Shown here piece after piece: positions 55,685 to 64,000 of a stretch of 64,000 nucleotides of DNA. This stretch comes from an uncultured Verrucomicrobiota bacterium (lineage in GTDB: Bacteria; Verrucomicrobiota; Verrucomicrobiia; Opitutales; Opitutaceae), in NCBI GenBank assembly GCA_903904685.1, contig CAIVDS010000058.1, forward strand, positions 62,001-126,000, read 5' to 3'. Position 1 is the first letter of the stretch. The number at the start of each line of letters is the position of its first letter. The notes beneath the pieces were generated by a model. That model was given only the letters and a program-made list of their open reading frames with translations. It ran no database searches and had not been told where the DNA came from. Made by a program: the position numbers and the translations under genes.

Positions 55685-56878
55685 ATGCTCACTCCAGGAA
55701 CATTTTCTCCTCCATCGTCACCCCGCGCCACGCGCGTCCTGCTGCTCGGTTCGGGCGAATTGGGTAAGGAAGTCGTCATCGAACTGCAGCGCCTGGGCTG
55801 CGAGGTGATCGCGTGCGACCGTTACGCCGGCGCGCCCGCCATGCAGGTGGCGCATCGCAGTCATGTGTTTTTCATGCTCGACGGCGCGGCGCTCCGGCGC
55901 GTGATCGCCGAGGAGAAACCCGATCTCGTCGTGCCGGAGATAGAGGCCATCGCGACCGATGTGCTCGTCGAGTTGGAAGCGGCGGGTCAACGCGTGGTGC
56001 CGACGGCGCGCGCCGCGAAACTCACGATGAATCGCGAGGGCATTCGCCGACTTGTGGCGGAGGAATTAAAGCTGCCGACTTCGCCGTATCGTTTTGTTGG
56101 CACGGAGTCCGAGGCATCGGCGGCGGGCGCGGAGCTGGGGTTTCCCTGCGTGCTCAAGCCTCTCATGTCGTCGAGCGGACACGGTCAGAGCGTCGTGAGA
56201 ACGGCGGCGGACATGGCGGCGGCCTGGCAGTATTCGCAGGAAGGAGCGCGGGCCGGGGCGGGTCGCTGCATTGTCGAGGGATTTATCCGTTTCGATTACG
56301 AGATCACCGTGCTCACGGTATCGGCGGTAAACGGAATCCAGTGCTGCCTGCCGGTCGGCCATGTGCAGATCGATGGGGACTATCGCGAGAGCTGGCAGCC
56401 GTGTCCGATGGCGGCGGCGGCATGGGCCGAGGCGCAACGCATTGCGAAGACGGTGGTGGGCAACCTCGGCGGCTACGGGTTGTTTGGTGTCGAGTGCTTC
56501 GTGCGCGGCGACGAGGTGATTTTCAGCGAGGTAAGCCCGCGTCCTCATGACACGGGGCTCGTGACGATCGGCAGCCAGCCGTTGTCGGAATTTGCGTTGC
56601 ACGTGCGGGCGATCCTTGGGCTGCCGGTCCCGCCGATTCAGTTGTTGCGACCGGCGCACAGCGTGGCGCTGCTTGGCTATGGCGACGGCGTCCCGGTCGT
56701 CTCCGGCGTGGAAAAGGCGCTGGCGGTGCCGGAGAGCCACGTGCGGATTTTTGGGAAACCCGAGTGTCGCGGACATCGCAGATTGGCGGTGGCGGTGGCG
56801 AGCGGGGCGACACCGGAGGAGGCGCGAGACCGGGCGCAGGCGATGGCTGCCGCGATCACCATCACGGTGGAAAAATAA
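55685..56878 (+). CDS. purT: Formate-dependent phosphoribosylglycinamide formyltransferase
   Basis: A 397-residue ATP-grasp enzyme of purine synthesis: GAR, formate and ATP give FGAR. The N-terminal part [20 protein letters not shown], the ATP-grasp loop [14 protein letters not shown] and the metal-binding [19 protein letters not shown] match PurT. Length equals E. coli PurT (392). It adds a second purine step to the window besides purF and the purM-like gene. Start ATG 55685. It runs 3 bp from the convergent L,D-transpeptidase gene. Confidence 0.95.
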   Translation: MLTPGTFSPPSSPRATRVLLLGSGELGKEVVIELQRLGCEVIACDRYAGAPAMQVAHRSHVFFMLDGAALRRVIAEEKPDLVVPEIEAIATDVLVELEAAGQRVVPTARAAKLTMNREGIRRLVAEELKLPTSPYRFVGTESEASAAGAELGFPCVLKPLMSSSGHGQSVVRTAADMAAAWQYSQEGARAGAGRCIVEGFIRFDYEITVLTVSAVNGIQCCLPVGHVQIDGDYRESWQPCPMAAAAWAEAQRIAKTVVGNLGGYGLFGVECFVRGDEVIFSEVSPRPHDTGLVTIGSQPLSEFALHVRAILGLPVPPIQLLRPAHSVALLGYGDGVPVVSGVEKALAVPESHVRIFGKPECRGHRRLAVAVASGATPEEARDRAQAMAAAITITVEK

Positions 56879-56881
56879 AGC

Positions 56882-57889
56882 CTACGGCTCGACGATCACC
56901 GGCAGGCCGACCCAGGCGATGGAGAGGAGCGTGCGCGCGTCCCAGTTGGCGAGGCGAAAGCAGCCGTGCGACTCGGTGCGGCCCACGTTTTCCGGGAGCG
57001 GCGTGCCGTGGATGCCGTAGCCGGGGCGGTCGAGGCCGATCCATGCCACGCCGACCGGGTTGTTAGGGCCGGGCGGGATGATGAGCTTGCGTCCGAGCTG
57101 TTGCGCCTCGGCGGATTCGGGGAATGTCGCCGGATCAAACGTGTAATCGGGGTCGGCGATGATGATGGCGACATGCAGTTCGCCAACGGGGCGTTTCTCC
57201 ACCTTCTGGGCGATGCTCACGGGAAAATGGGCGACGAGTACACCGGTGTCGTCGCGGGCTTCGAGAACGTGGTCGGCGAGGTGCACGTGAAGCCGCGCGG
57301 GTTTGGCAGGCGGCGCGTCAAGTTCGACAGCGGGGACGCTGACAATGGTGTCGGGTGTGAGAGCGGTCCAATCGACGGAAGGGTTGAGTCGGCGAATGAA
57401 GGATGGGCTGGCGTGCGATTGTTCGGCGACGAGTTCGAGGGCGGTTTCGTAGGCGAGGGCGGTCTGCTGTGATTTTCCGAGCCAGGTGGTGCTGAGCGGT
57501 TGCAGGCTGGCAAGATCGGCGGCGGTGACAGGCAATTGATGGAGCGGCGGGGTTGTGAGCAGGAGCGTCGCGCGGGTCGCATCGTCGAGTCGGCCGGTTG
57601 TTGGAAGGTCGTGATCTTTTTGAAATGCTCGCAGGGCGGAGGCCGATTGTTCGCCGGGGACGCCGTCGATCGGCCCGCAAGAGATGGCGTGGCGGGCGAG
57701 GGCGATTTGCGCTTCCATCCAAGATTCAACAGGGCGCGGATAGGTGCGGACGGGGAGGGGTTTGAACGTTACTGCGGGTACAAGTGTGGACGGCTGTCCT
57801 TTGGCCCCCCCGGCCGCAGCAATCATAAGAATGATCAAGCCGACCAGGATTTCCGGGAAGTTGATTGGGTGAAAACGACGTGTGGCCAC
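56882..57889 (-). CDS. L,D-transpeptidase (YkuD) with peptidoglycan-binding domain
   Basis: A 335-residue cell-wall enzyme. A hydrophobic N-terminus (FPEILVGLIILMIAAAGG) is a signal/anchor; a PG_binding_1 domain (~60-105: QIALARHAISCGPIDG, ALRAFQKDHDL) is followed by a LysM-like helix region and the YkuD domain ending with GYGIHGTPLPENVG and ESHGCFRL, with Cys in SHGCFRL and His in GIHG as catalytic residues. It cross-links or anchors to peptidoglycan outside the inner membrane. Divergent from the giant protein gene by 165 bp. Confidence 0.9.
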   Translation of the reverse strand: MATRRFHPINFPEILVGLIILMIAAAGGAKGQPSTLVPAVTFKPLPVRTYPRPVESWMEAQIALARHAISCGPIDGVPGEQSASALRAFQKDHDLPTTGRLDDATRATLLLTTPPLHQLPVTAADLASLQPLSTTWLGKSQQTALAYETALELVAEQSHASPSFIRRLNPSVDWTALTPDTIVSVPAVELDAPPAKPARLHVHLADHVLEARDDTGVLVAHFPVSIAQKVEKRPVGELHVAIIIADPDYTFDPATFPESAEAQQLGRKLIIPPGPNNPVGVAWIGLDRPGYGIHGTPLPENVGRTESHGCFRLANWDARTLLSIAWVGLPVIVEP

Positions 57890-58054
57890 GGGCGAAGTGA
57901 AGAAGAAGTTTTGGCCGACCTAGTGAGGCGCCCCCACCTTGAATGTTTTCGAACAAATCTCAACACGCGCTTCGCGGCAAATAAGATAGGAATAAGACAA
58001 GGTGCGCAGGGGGTTCGGCGCTGGCGAGGTGACCGTGCCGCTGCGGCAAGGTGA

Positions 58055-61000
58055 TCACTTGAGATCGTTCAACACATCATTCAGGGTATCGTCGGGTTTG
58101 GCGATCGTAGGATCGAGATGGGCGTTGGCCGTCTCGGCGTGGAAGCGGATGTGACCCCAAAGATTGGGGTGCAACTCTGCTTCGCTGGGGGCATCCGCCG
58201 TGATGAACGTGAATTTGTTGGCCCAGTATTCGCGTTGCAGGACCTCGGTGCCGTCGGGGCCGCTCTCGAGCATACCCCAATCCATTTTGAGGCGAAGACC
58301 GGGGGTGATTTTCAGGCCGAGTTCGCTCAGCGGAATGGCGGCTTCGACGACGTAACGTTCGGAGTCTCCTCCGGCGAAGAGCCGGGGCTTGGCCAGCTTC
58401 ACCACGCGATCGAAGGTTGCCGAGCCCACCGGACTTACGACCTGCCACGTCTTGTCCAACGGGGTGCCGGGGACGACCGCCTGATAGAGCACCGCCGTGG
58501 GTTCATCGCCCATGAAGGTGAGGATCAGGCGTTGGTCGCCGGACACTGGAGCGCGGCGGTCGGAGGCGGCATTGGGATCGGTCGCGATCTGCAGGTCGAC
58601 GGCGGCGCCTGATTTGAAAAGCTGGTCCCATTGCTGACCCTGGTTCTTCAGCGGACCCCGGCCTTCGATTTCATAGGCGAGGTAGAGGTAGGTGTCGTCG
58701 TAGCCGATGCGGAACCGGGCCTTGGCGTCGATTTCGGCGCTGACGAAGGGCCAGTCGTTGAGTTGTCCGTCCAGCTTCGGCGGGGCTGGCATCCGATAGG
58801 CGTCGATGACGGGGGCGCGGGCGTAAACCTTTTGGATTTCGCTGGCGCGTTCCCAGTCTTGCGTCGCCTTGAGATCGTCGGGGCGGACGGTGATTTCGCC
58901 GCCGAAACGCTTGAAGCGGTCCATACCGATGATCTGCACGACGCTCGCGTGATTATGGCCGGCGACGGCGTAGTAGCGGTTGTCGGCGGTGCGCACGAAG
59001 CAGCCGTTGAAATGTTCCTGCCCAAGGGTGCAACCGTCGATGGATTTTCCACGGGTGATGTCGGGACTGCTCCACGGGCGGGCGAGACGGTCGCGGATGT
59101 CGCTGAAGATCTGGCCGGCAAAAAGGCCGTCCGACGTCATGATATTGAAGAGGCCGGTGTTGGTGTTGAACACCATGAACTCGCCCAGGTCGCCGGCGTG
59201 CGCCATCGTGTGGCCGGCGAGACCAAGCTCGCAGACGATCTGGCCGGCGTAAATAGGCCGCGATCTCGTGAGGGCGTGGACGCCGGCTCCTTCGGTGCGA
59301 TAGGTCCAGAGAAGCGAACCGTCGGGGCGTTGCACGGCGATGTTGTCGTCATGCGTGCCGTCCTCGACGTGGTAATAATTGCCGTTGTCGAGGCGGAGCG
59401 TCTGGCCGTCCCAAATTTTCGGCGAGTCGACGCGTTCGTAAACAGGCACGCCGTTGGGCAACCATTCCTTTATGCGGAAACCGATCGAGCCGATCTGCGC
59501 GCCGAGCTGGCTGTCGAACAGCACGGCGGGCCGTTTTTCAACGGGCTTTGGCCAGAGCTGGACTTCGTTGGGCTGGGCCTGCCCGTCGCCGTTCAAGTCG
59601 GACCATGCGCAGATATAGTCGGTCAGGACCTTGCCGCCAAAGGCCTTGACGAGCGAGGGATCGAGGAGCTGCTTGCACTGGCTGGCAAGGCCGATGGCGG
59701 CGACGATCCGCACGCGATTGTTTTCATAAAGATAGACGAGGCCGCACGATTCGCTGCCACCACCATTCGGACGAACGTTCGTCAGGTAGAGGCGGTTGTT
59801 CACCCGCACGGGCCGGTCGCCCACTTCGGAACCGCCGAGGGAAGTAAGGTTTTTCAACCGCGTCTTGCCGGTGGTCCAGTCGAGCTGGAACTCCAGCGGG
59901 CCGTAAAAGAGCCGGCTTGGATCGGCTGGGTCGAGCGCGCCGGCACCGCCGTATTCGGTGGGGCCGAGGAATTCCTTCAGGAAAGTCCCTTCCTTGCTCC
60001 AGAGGCTGATGCGTTTGGGCCAATAGTGTTTGTCCACCGCCCAGACTTGTCCGCGGGAGTCGACGGCGAGCGCGCTGACCTCTTCCATGCGGTTTTGATT
60101 CCAGGGGCCGATCTGGTAGCCACCGGGTTCGCCAATGACGCGGATGAATTTCCCGTCGGGCGCGTAAACGCGGATGTTTTTCCGGTCTTTCGCGGCGTCG
60201 AAAACATAGAGATTTCCGCTGGCGTCGCAGGCGAGGGCGGTGGGGAGGACGAGGTCGCCGGCCAGCACCGTGTGATTGCCTCCTTCGAGATCGACACGCA
60301 CGAGCTGCTCGTTGGAGATGGCGAAAAGATCACCGGCCGGGTTGAATGCGAGGATATTGCCCCGAGCCGCGCGACCGATGTTGCCACCGGCCTTGGGCAG
60401 GGGGACATCTTTCACGATTTTGCCGCTGGTCGCGTCGAGCACTTCGAGGCGTTCGGTGACAAGCGGATCGACTTCTTTTTCGCCGCCGAGGTACTTGAGC
60501 GGCGCGATGCCGTAGACGTGGCAGCGTTTCAGATCAAGTGTCTCCCCGCCCTGGTCGAAGCGCACGCCGGAAGGGTGATGGGCTTTGGTGTCCCATTGTT
60601 TGACGACGCGCAGGCGGACGGCGCGTGTGCTGACCTCGCGTCCGAAATCCACATAACCGTCCATGTAACGGGCGCGGGAGTTATGGAAATCATCCGGCTG
60701 GTAATAATTGCGCAGAGGCTGGTTGTAGGTCGCGACGTTTTCCCAGCCCTCGGTGGCGGCGATGTCCACGCGGACGCCGGCCGGGCCGGTGAAAACATCC
60801 ACTTCGGTCACGGCGCCGTCGATTTCCTTGATCGCAAGGCCGCGCATTGACTGCGGTTGTTTCCATTCGAGCGCGTAGATGGCGGGCTCTGCGGTGCTGA
60901 GCGGCTGGTTGCGCTGGGCGTCCCACGAGCCGTCGGGCGAAACCTGCCCGCTGTTCACGCGGACAGTCGCGGTGGAGAAGAGGTTTTCAAATCGGCGGCT

Positions 61001-63331
61001 CAACAATTTCAGGCCTTCGATGCGGCGCTGCCACAGTTCATCCTCGTCCCCGCCCAGTCCCGATTTCTTTGATTTAGGGGTGTCCACGCTGTCGAGCGAG
61101 GGCATGTCCTTTTTGCCTTCGACCTCTGCGAGCAAGTCGTCTGCCGCGCCCGCGCCGCCGCGTGTGAAAGTGAGGAGCAGGGCGCGCGTGGTGGCGCTGG
61201 CGGGCAGGGTGAGCACGGCCCAGGCGCTCGGGTCTTTCAGCGGCACCACTTCCCAGTCGTCTTTCTCCTGAGGCCGCGGCGGGTAGGGCGCGCCGGGGCG
61301 CAATACGCTGACCTGAAACTGCATTTTGTCCTCCTTGGGTGGAGGAGGGAAAACGAGACTGCCAATGGCCACGGGCTTTTTGAAGGCGACCATGATGTGC
61401 TGCTGGCGGTCCGGATTTTTGGTGGATTCAAGCCATGTCAGGCCGAGCGAGTTCTGGCCGGGCGGAGTGTCTTTGAGCCGTAACAGGCGGAGGAAATCGG
61501 TGCGCTGGTCGGCGACGGTCTCGTGAGGCATCCTCGGCGGTCGCGCCGTGGGATAGGCGGGCAACGAGGCGAGCGGATCGACGTCTACGGCGGCGACCGC
61601 GTTGTTGAGCCAGTCGTCAACCGAGCGGATGGCGAAATAGACTTTGTTGTCGCGGGCGGCCATGCCTTGGATGCCGCGTTTGCGGGCTGCGGTGGGCTGC
61701 AACATCGACACGGTGCGGGTTTCGCGCGTGGCGAGATCGATGCCCCACACCGCCTCGGTGTTTTTCTCCATGCCGGCCTTCGCAAAATTGGCCGCGCCGA
61801 TGGCGTTGAACAATGTCTTCCCGTCGGTCGCGAGCATGCCGACGCCGGTGAAGGCCTCGAAGGACTGGCGACCCCAGACTTTGCGGCCATCGAGATCGGT
61901 CTCGATCAACGACACGCCGCTCTCCGCCACCGGAGAACCCAGAAAAACGCGGTCGCCGGTGACGGCCACCGCCTGCGGGGCGGAGTGATCCGCCAGCCAG
62001 CCGCCGGTGCCGTTGGGACCAGTGAGCCATGCCACCCGATCGGGAAAATAACTGGTGACGTTGGGATAGGCGGTCATCTCGTAGCGCAACTCAAGCGGCG
62101 GATGTGTGATGGCCTTCCATTGATACTTTCCGGGCGGGACGTAGGCGCCCTTCTCGTCTTTCAAATTCCACGCCAACGCGTTGGCGCCGGCCGATTGGTC
62201 GATGTTGGCGGCGACGTTTCGCACGCGTACGCCATCCGGGCCGTCGATCACGAGGGTGACTTGGCCGGCATGGGCGAGTGAGTAGGGGATGGTGACGGGA
62301 GGCCCTGTCTGTGTGGACGGGGCGACGATGGCGGTTGGCTGGTCCCCGATGTTGGAGAAGACATGGAAGCCCGAGAGTTTGGCGACGGGACCGTCCTTCG
62401 TTTTGGTAAGACGCAGGCGCAACGCGCGCGTTTTCATCGGCTCGAAGGTCAGCCAGCGCTGTCCGTCGATGAGGGTCTGCACGGGTTTGCGGATGGTTTT
62501 CCACTCCTGTTCGGTGGCGGCGGTGGCGTTGATGCCGGGCGGACCGTCGAAGACCTGGAGGTCGAATTTTTCAAAGTTATCCTGCAGCACGACGCCCTCG
62601 ATGCGGCGCGGTTCGGACCAGGACAGGACAAACCATGACGGCGCGACGTCGGTGATGGGCGCACGGGGGTTGATGCCATTGGCCTTCTTACCCGAGTTAA
62701 TCCATGTGCCGGCTCCGCGCGTGATGTGGCCGGCATCATAGGTGTAGGGCGGGCTCAGATACGGTTCGCTGGTGAATTCCGTATCGGCGTTCGCGACGGC
62801 AAGCGGCGTGTGATTGGCAAGGCGGGGGGTGAGCAGTCGCAGGTAGGGTGATCCTGAGCGAGGGGCGACGGCGGAGACGATCAAGGCCCGCGTGAGCGTG
62901 CCGGGAGGCAGGGGGGCGAACCGAGGTGAAGATTGATTGGGTTGCACGGCAACGGATGTCCAGTCGGCGACGTTGTCCGCGTTGGGAGGGAGAGCGGCGC
63001 CGGGCTTGAGCACCCACAACTCGCCCGTGCCGCCCAGGACGGTGCCGAGGGCTACCGGTTGTTTGAACACCAGCAGATAGCGGATGGTTTCCTCGTCTTT
63101 GCGCGGCACACGAGCGAAGGATGGCCGTGTGTTGCCGGACACTGCCGCATCGAGCCCGAGAACATCCAGCAACGAGGCTTCGTCCACCACCGCCACGCTG
63201 TCACAACTGATAATCCTTGAAGCGGCGAAATCGATGTCCGCTTGCGTGATGGCCCTGGGAAATGGAACGGCCAAGACGGCCGACAGACTCAGGAAGAACA
63301 GGACGCAGGCGACCGGGACGGATAATTTCAT
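58055..63331 (-). CDS. Giant secreted protein: discoidin-like, FlgD-like Ig, NHL propeller and CBM9-like domains
   Basis: A 1758-residue exported protein with a signal peptide (MKLSVPVACVLFFLSLSAVL). Domain guesses: discoidin-like beta region ~220-345 (LRLRLTKTKDG), FlgD-type Ig ~350-430 (DEKGAYVPPGKYQWKA), a beta-propeller/PQQ-like part ~440-650, a second discoidin-like part ~830-960, NHL-type repeats ~1030-1200 (IRVYAPDGKFIRVIG), an EF-hand-like loop (DLNGDGQAQPNEVQ, ~1290) and a CBM9-like end ~1545-1740 (PPKLDGQLNDWPF). It may bind polysaccharide at the cell surface or in the medium. No catalytic motif found. Confidence 0.72.
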   Translation of the reverse strand: MKLSVPVACVLFFLSLSAVLAVPFPRAITQADIDFAASRIISCDSVAVVDEASLLDVLGLDAAVSGNTRPSFARVPRKDEETIRYLLVFKQPVALGTVLGGTGELWVLKPGAALPPNADNVADWTSVAVQPNQSSPRFAPLPPGTLTRALIVSAVAPRSGSPYLRLLTPRLANHTPLAVANADTEFTSEPYLSPPYTYDAGHITRGAGTWINSGKKANGINPRAPITDVAPSWFVLSWSEPRRIEGVVLQDNFEKFDLQVFDGPPGINATAATEQEWKTIRKPVQTLIDGQRWLTFEPMKTRALRLRLTKTKDGPVAKLSGFHVFSNIGDQPTAIVAPSTQTGPPVTIPYSLAHAGQVTLVIDGPDGVRVRNVAANIDQSAGANALAWNLKDEKGAYVPPGKYQWKAITHPPLELRYEMTAYPNVTSYFPDRVAWLTGPNGTGGWLADHSAPQAVAVTGDRVFLGSPVAESGVSLIETDLDGRKVWGRQSFEAFTGVGMLATDGKTLFNAIGAANFAKAGMEKNTEAVWGIDLATRETRTVSMLQPTAARKRGIQGMAARDNKVYFAIRSVDDWLNNAVAAVDVDPLASLPAYPTARPPRMPHETVADQRTDFLRLLRLKDTPPGQNSLGLTWLESTKNPDRQQHIMVAFKKPVAIGSLVFPPPPKEDKMQFQVSVLRPGAPYPPRPQEKDDWEVVPLKDPSAWAVLTLPASATTRALLLTFTRGGAGAADDLLAEVEGKKDMPSLDSVDTPKSKKSGLGGDEDELWQRRIEGLKLLSRRFENLFSTATVRVNSGQVSPDGSWDAQRNQPLSTAEPAIYALEWKQPQSMRGLAIKEIDGAVTEVDVFTGPAGVRVDIAATEGWENVATYNQPLRNYYQPDDFHNSRARYMDGYVDFGREVSTRAVRLRVVKQWDTKAHHPSGVRFDQGGETLDLKRCHVYGIAPLKYLGGEKEVDPLVTERLEVLDATSGKIVKDVPLPKAGGNIGRAARGNILAFNPAGDLFAISNEQLVRVDLEGGNHTVLAGDLVLPTALACDASGNLYVFDAAKDRKNIRVYAPDGKFIRVIGEPGGYQIGPWNQNRMEEVSALAVDSRGQVWAVDKHYWPKRISLWSKEGTFLKEFLGPTEYGGAGALDPADPSRLFYGPLEFQLDWTTGKTRLKNLTSLGGSEVGDRPVRVNNRLYLTNVRPNGGGSESCGLVYLYENNRVRIVAAIGLASQCKQLLDPSLVKAFGGKVLTDYICAWSDLNGDGQAQPNEVQLWPKPVEKRPAVLFDSQLGAQIGSIGFRIKEWLPNGVPVYERVDSPKIWDGQTLRLDNGNYYHVEDGTHDDNIAVQRPDGSLLWTYRTEGAGVHALTRSRPIYAGQIVCELGLAGHTMAHAGDLGEFMVFNTNTGLFNIMTSDGLFAGQIFSDIRDRLARPWSSPDITRGKSIDGCTLGQEHFNGCFVRTADNRYYAVAGHNHASVVQIIGMDRFKRFGGEITVRPDDLKATQDWERASEIQKVYARAPVIDAYRMPAPPKLDGQLNDWPFVSAEIDAKARFRIGYDDTYLYLAYEIEGRGPLKNQGQQWDQLFKSGAAVDLQIATDPNAASDRRAPVSGDQRLILTFMGDEPTAVLYQAVVPGTPLDKTWQVVSPVGSATFDRVVKLAKPRLFAGGDSERYVVEAAIPLSELGLKITPGLRLKMDWGMLESGPDGTEVLQREYWANKFTFITADAPSEAELHPNLWGHIRFHAETANAHLDPTIAKPDDTLNDVLNDLK

Positions 63332-63582
63332 CTGAAAACGAAACGGGATAATTTTTGAGGGAGGAGTAACTCTGAGGACGTTGGGGGCGTCAGTTTGCTA
63401 CATCAATCAAGCGGGACGGAGCGGAATGTTTCTATTGAATGACGCTCGGGTAAATCTCCAGCCTCTTTTCGTATTGCTCCTGTCGCCCTACTTTCTTCAC
63501 GCTCTCCATTTCACCCCATTTCTTGTCACGCCTCGGTCTTCCCAGTCACAACGCCGAAGATCGACGATAATTTTTTAGGCCG

Positions 63583-64000
63583 ATGTTTTTGAATAACTTC
63601 CCTCACGTTTCATTTCCTTCACTGACGGCCAGCAACCGCAACCATCTTTCCAGAGTTCTGCTCATCGGAGCCTGTATCTTGGCTCTGTGTTTCGCTTCAG
63701 TGGGCGCGCAAACCCCGCCTGCCGGCGGGAGTGCCGCCTCTCTGGTGGATGATAAAAAGGCCCGTGCCCTGCTTGACGCGGGCGACGCGCGTTTCGAGGC
63801 CGGTGAACTTCCCGCCGCGATGGATCTCTATAAATCCGTGCTCGACCGATATCCAACGTCCCGCTGGCGGTTTCTCGCCCATTTGAAAATGGGCAAGCAG
63901 TTGCTCAAGGAGAAGAAGTTCGACCTCGCGCTGGATGAATTTCGCCGCGTGTCCATCGAGGAAAACGAGGACGCCAACCAGGTGGGCGACGCGAGTCTCC
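63583..64000 (+). CDS. TPR outer-membrane/periplasmic protein, 3' end outside window
   Basis: An open frame from ATG 63583 to the window edge. The first ~48 residues are a long signal peptide (LIGACILALCFASVGAQ). The mature part has tetratricopeptide-like repeats: ALLDAGDARFEAGELPAAMD and FLAHLKMGKQLLKEKKFDLA. It resembles BamD/YbgF-type outer membrane assembly or Tol-associated TPR proteins, but the C-terminus is not in view. The 251-bp region before it holds no other gene I can support. Confidence 0.7.
   Translation, partial: MFLNNFPHVSFPSLTASNRNHLSRVLLIGACILALCFASVGAQTPPAGGSAASLVDDKKARALLDAGDARFEAGELPAAMDLYKSVLDRYPTSRWRFLAHLKMGKQLLKEKKFDLALDEFRRVSIEENEDANQVGDASL

Noticed and set aside
58631-60850. 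739-codon plus-strand frame inside the giant protein gene
   Set aside because: Shadow of the minus-strand gene in GC-rich sequence.

Overview
The window looks like a chromosomal segment of a Verrucomicrobiota bacterium, most likely of the Opitutales/Opitutaceae. This rests on GC-rich codon use, a PEP-CTERM-type surface protein, a long (635-residue) PurF, repeated Gfo/Idh/MocA, ThuA and xylose-isomerase-like sugar genes, many starts without a Shine-Dalgarno, and a free-living polysaccharide-degrader gene set. It is an inference from gene content, not a marker-gene placement. Start codons were chosen from family N-termini, spacing and overlaps.

Layout. 1-7 kb: the 3' part of a heavy-metal P-type ATPase, then an AraC regulator divergent from a four-gene sugar cluster (SDR, GH88-like hydrolase, sugar isomerase/epimerase, Gfo/Idh/MocA). 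7-8.1 kb: a sigma-70 factor. 8.5-18.25 kb: an eight-gene minus-strand operon for a 6-deoxyhexose. It reads DeoR regulator, fucose-isomerase-like protein, class II aldolase, RhaEW aldolase-dehydrogenase fusion, rhamnulokinase and LutA, LutB, LutC. Together these can take L-rhamnose (or a related sugar) through rhamnulose-1-phosphate and lactaldehyde to lactate and pyruvate. A perfect 8-bp inverted repeat lies at the DeoR promoter.

18.37-22.12 kb: an intact tRNA-Pro(GGG) whose 3' end is duplicated as a 33-bp direct repeat 3.66 kb away. Between the repeats is a minimal integrative element: HUH rolling-circle Rep, an excisionase split by a -1 frameshift, a tyrosine integrase, a DUF2726 membrane-anchored protein, and a hairpin-rich non-coding segment that may be the replication origin. 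This is the most novel part of the window.

22-31.4 kb: PEP-CTERM protein, TPR membrane protein, ligA, a glucoamylase-family hydrolase, and a Gfo/Idh/MocA-ThuA pair divergent from an AraC regulator. 31.4-33 kb: a decay zone with remnants of a 2OG-Fe(II) oxygenase and a pyrophosphate-dependent phosphofructokinase on either side of an intact DUF1294 gene. 33-41.3 kb: nitronate monooxygenase, tadA, infA, a Xer recombinase, purF, a frameshifted purM-like gene and a DEAD-box helicase. 41.4-49.6 kb: GH38 mannosidase, a kdpE fragment, a large membrane protein of unknown function, and two glycosyltransferases around a small membrane protein. 49.6-64 kb: secreted hypothetical protein, subtilase, cytochrome b562-like protein, DUF1643, PRMT-like methyltransferase, DTW protein, purT, L,D-transpeptidase, a 1758-residue secreted propeller/CBM9-like protein, and the start of a TPR lipoprotein-like gene running off the end.

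Two frameshifts (excisionase and purM-like) both sit in homopolymer runs, so assembly indels must be excluded before reading biology into either.
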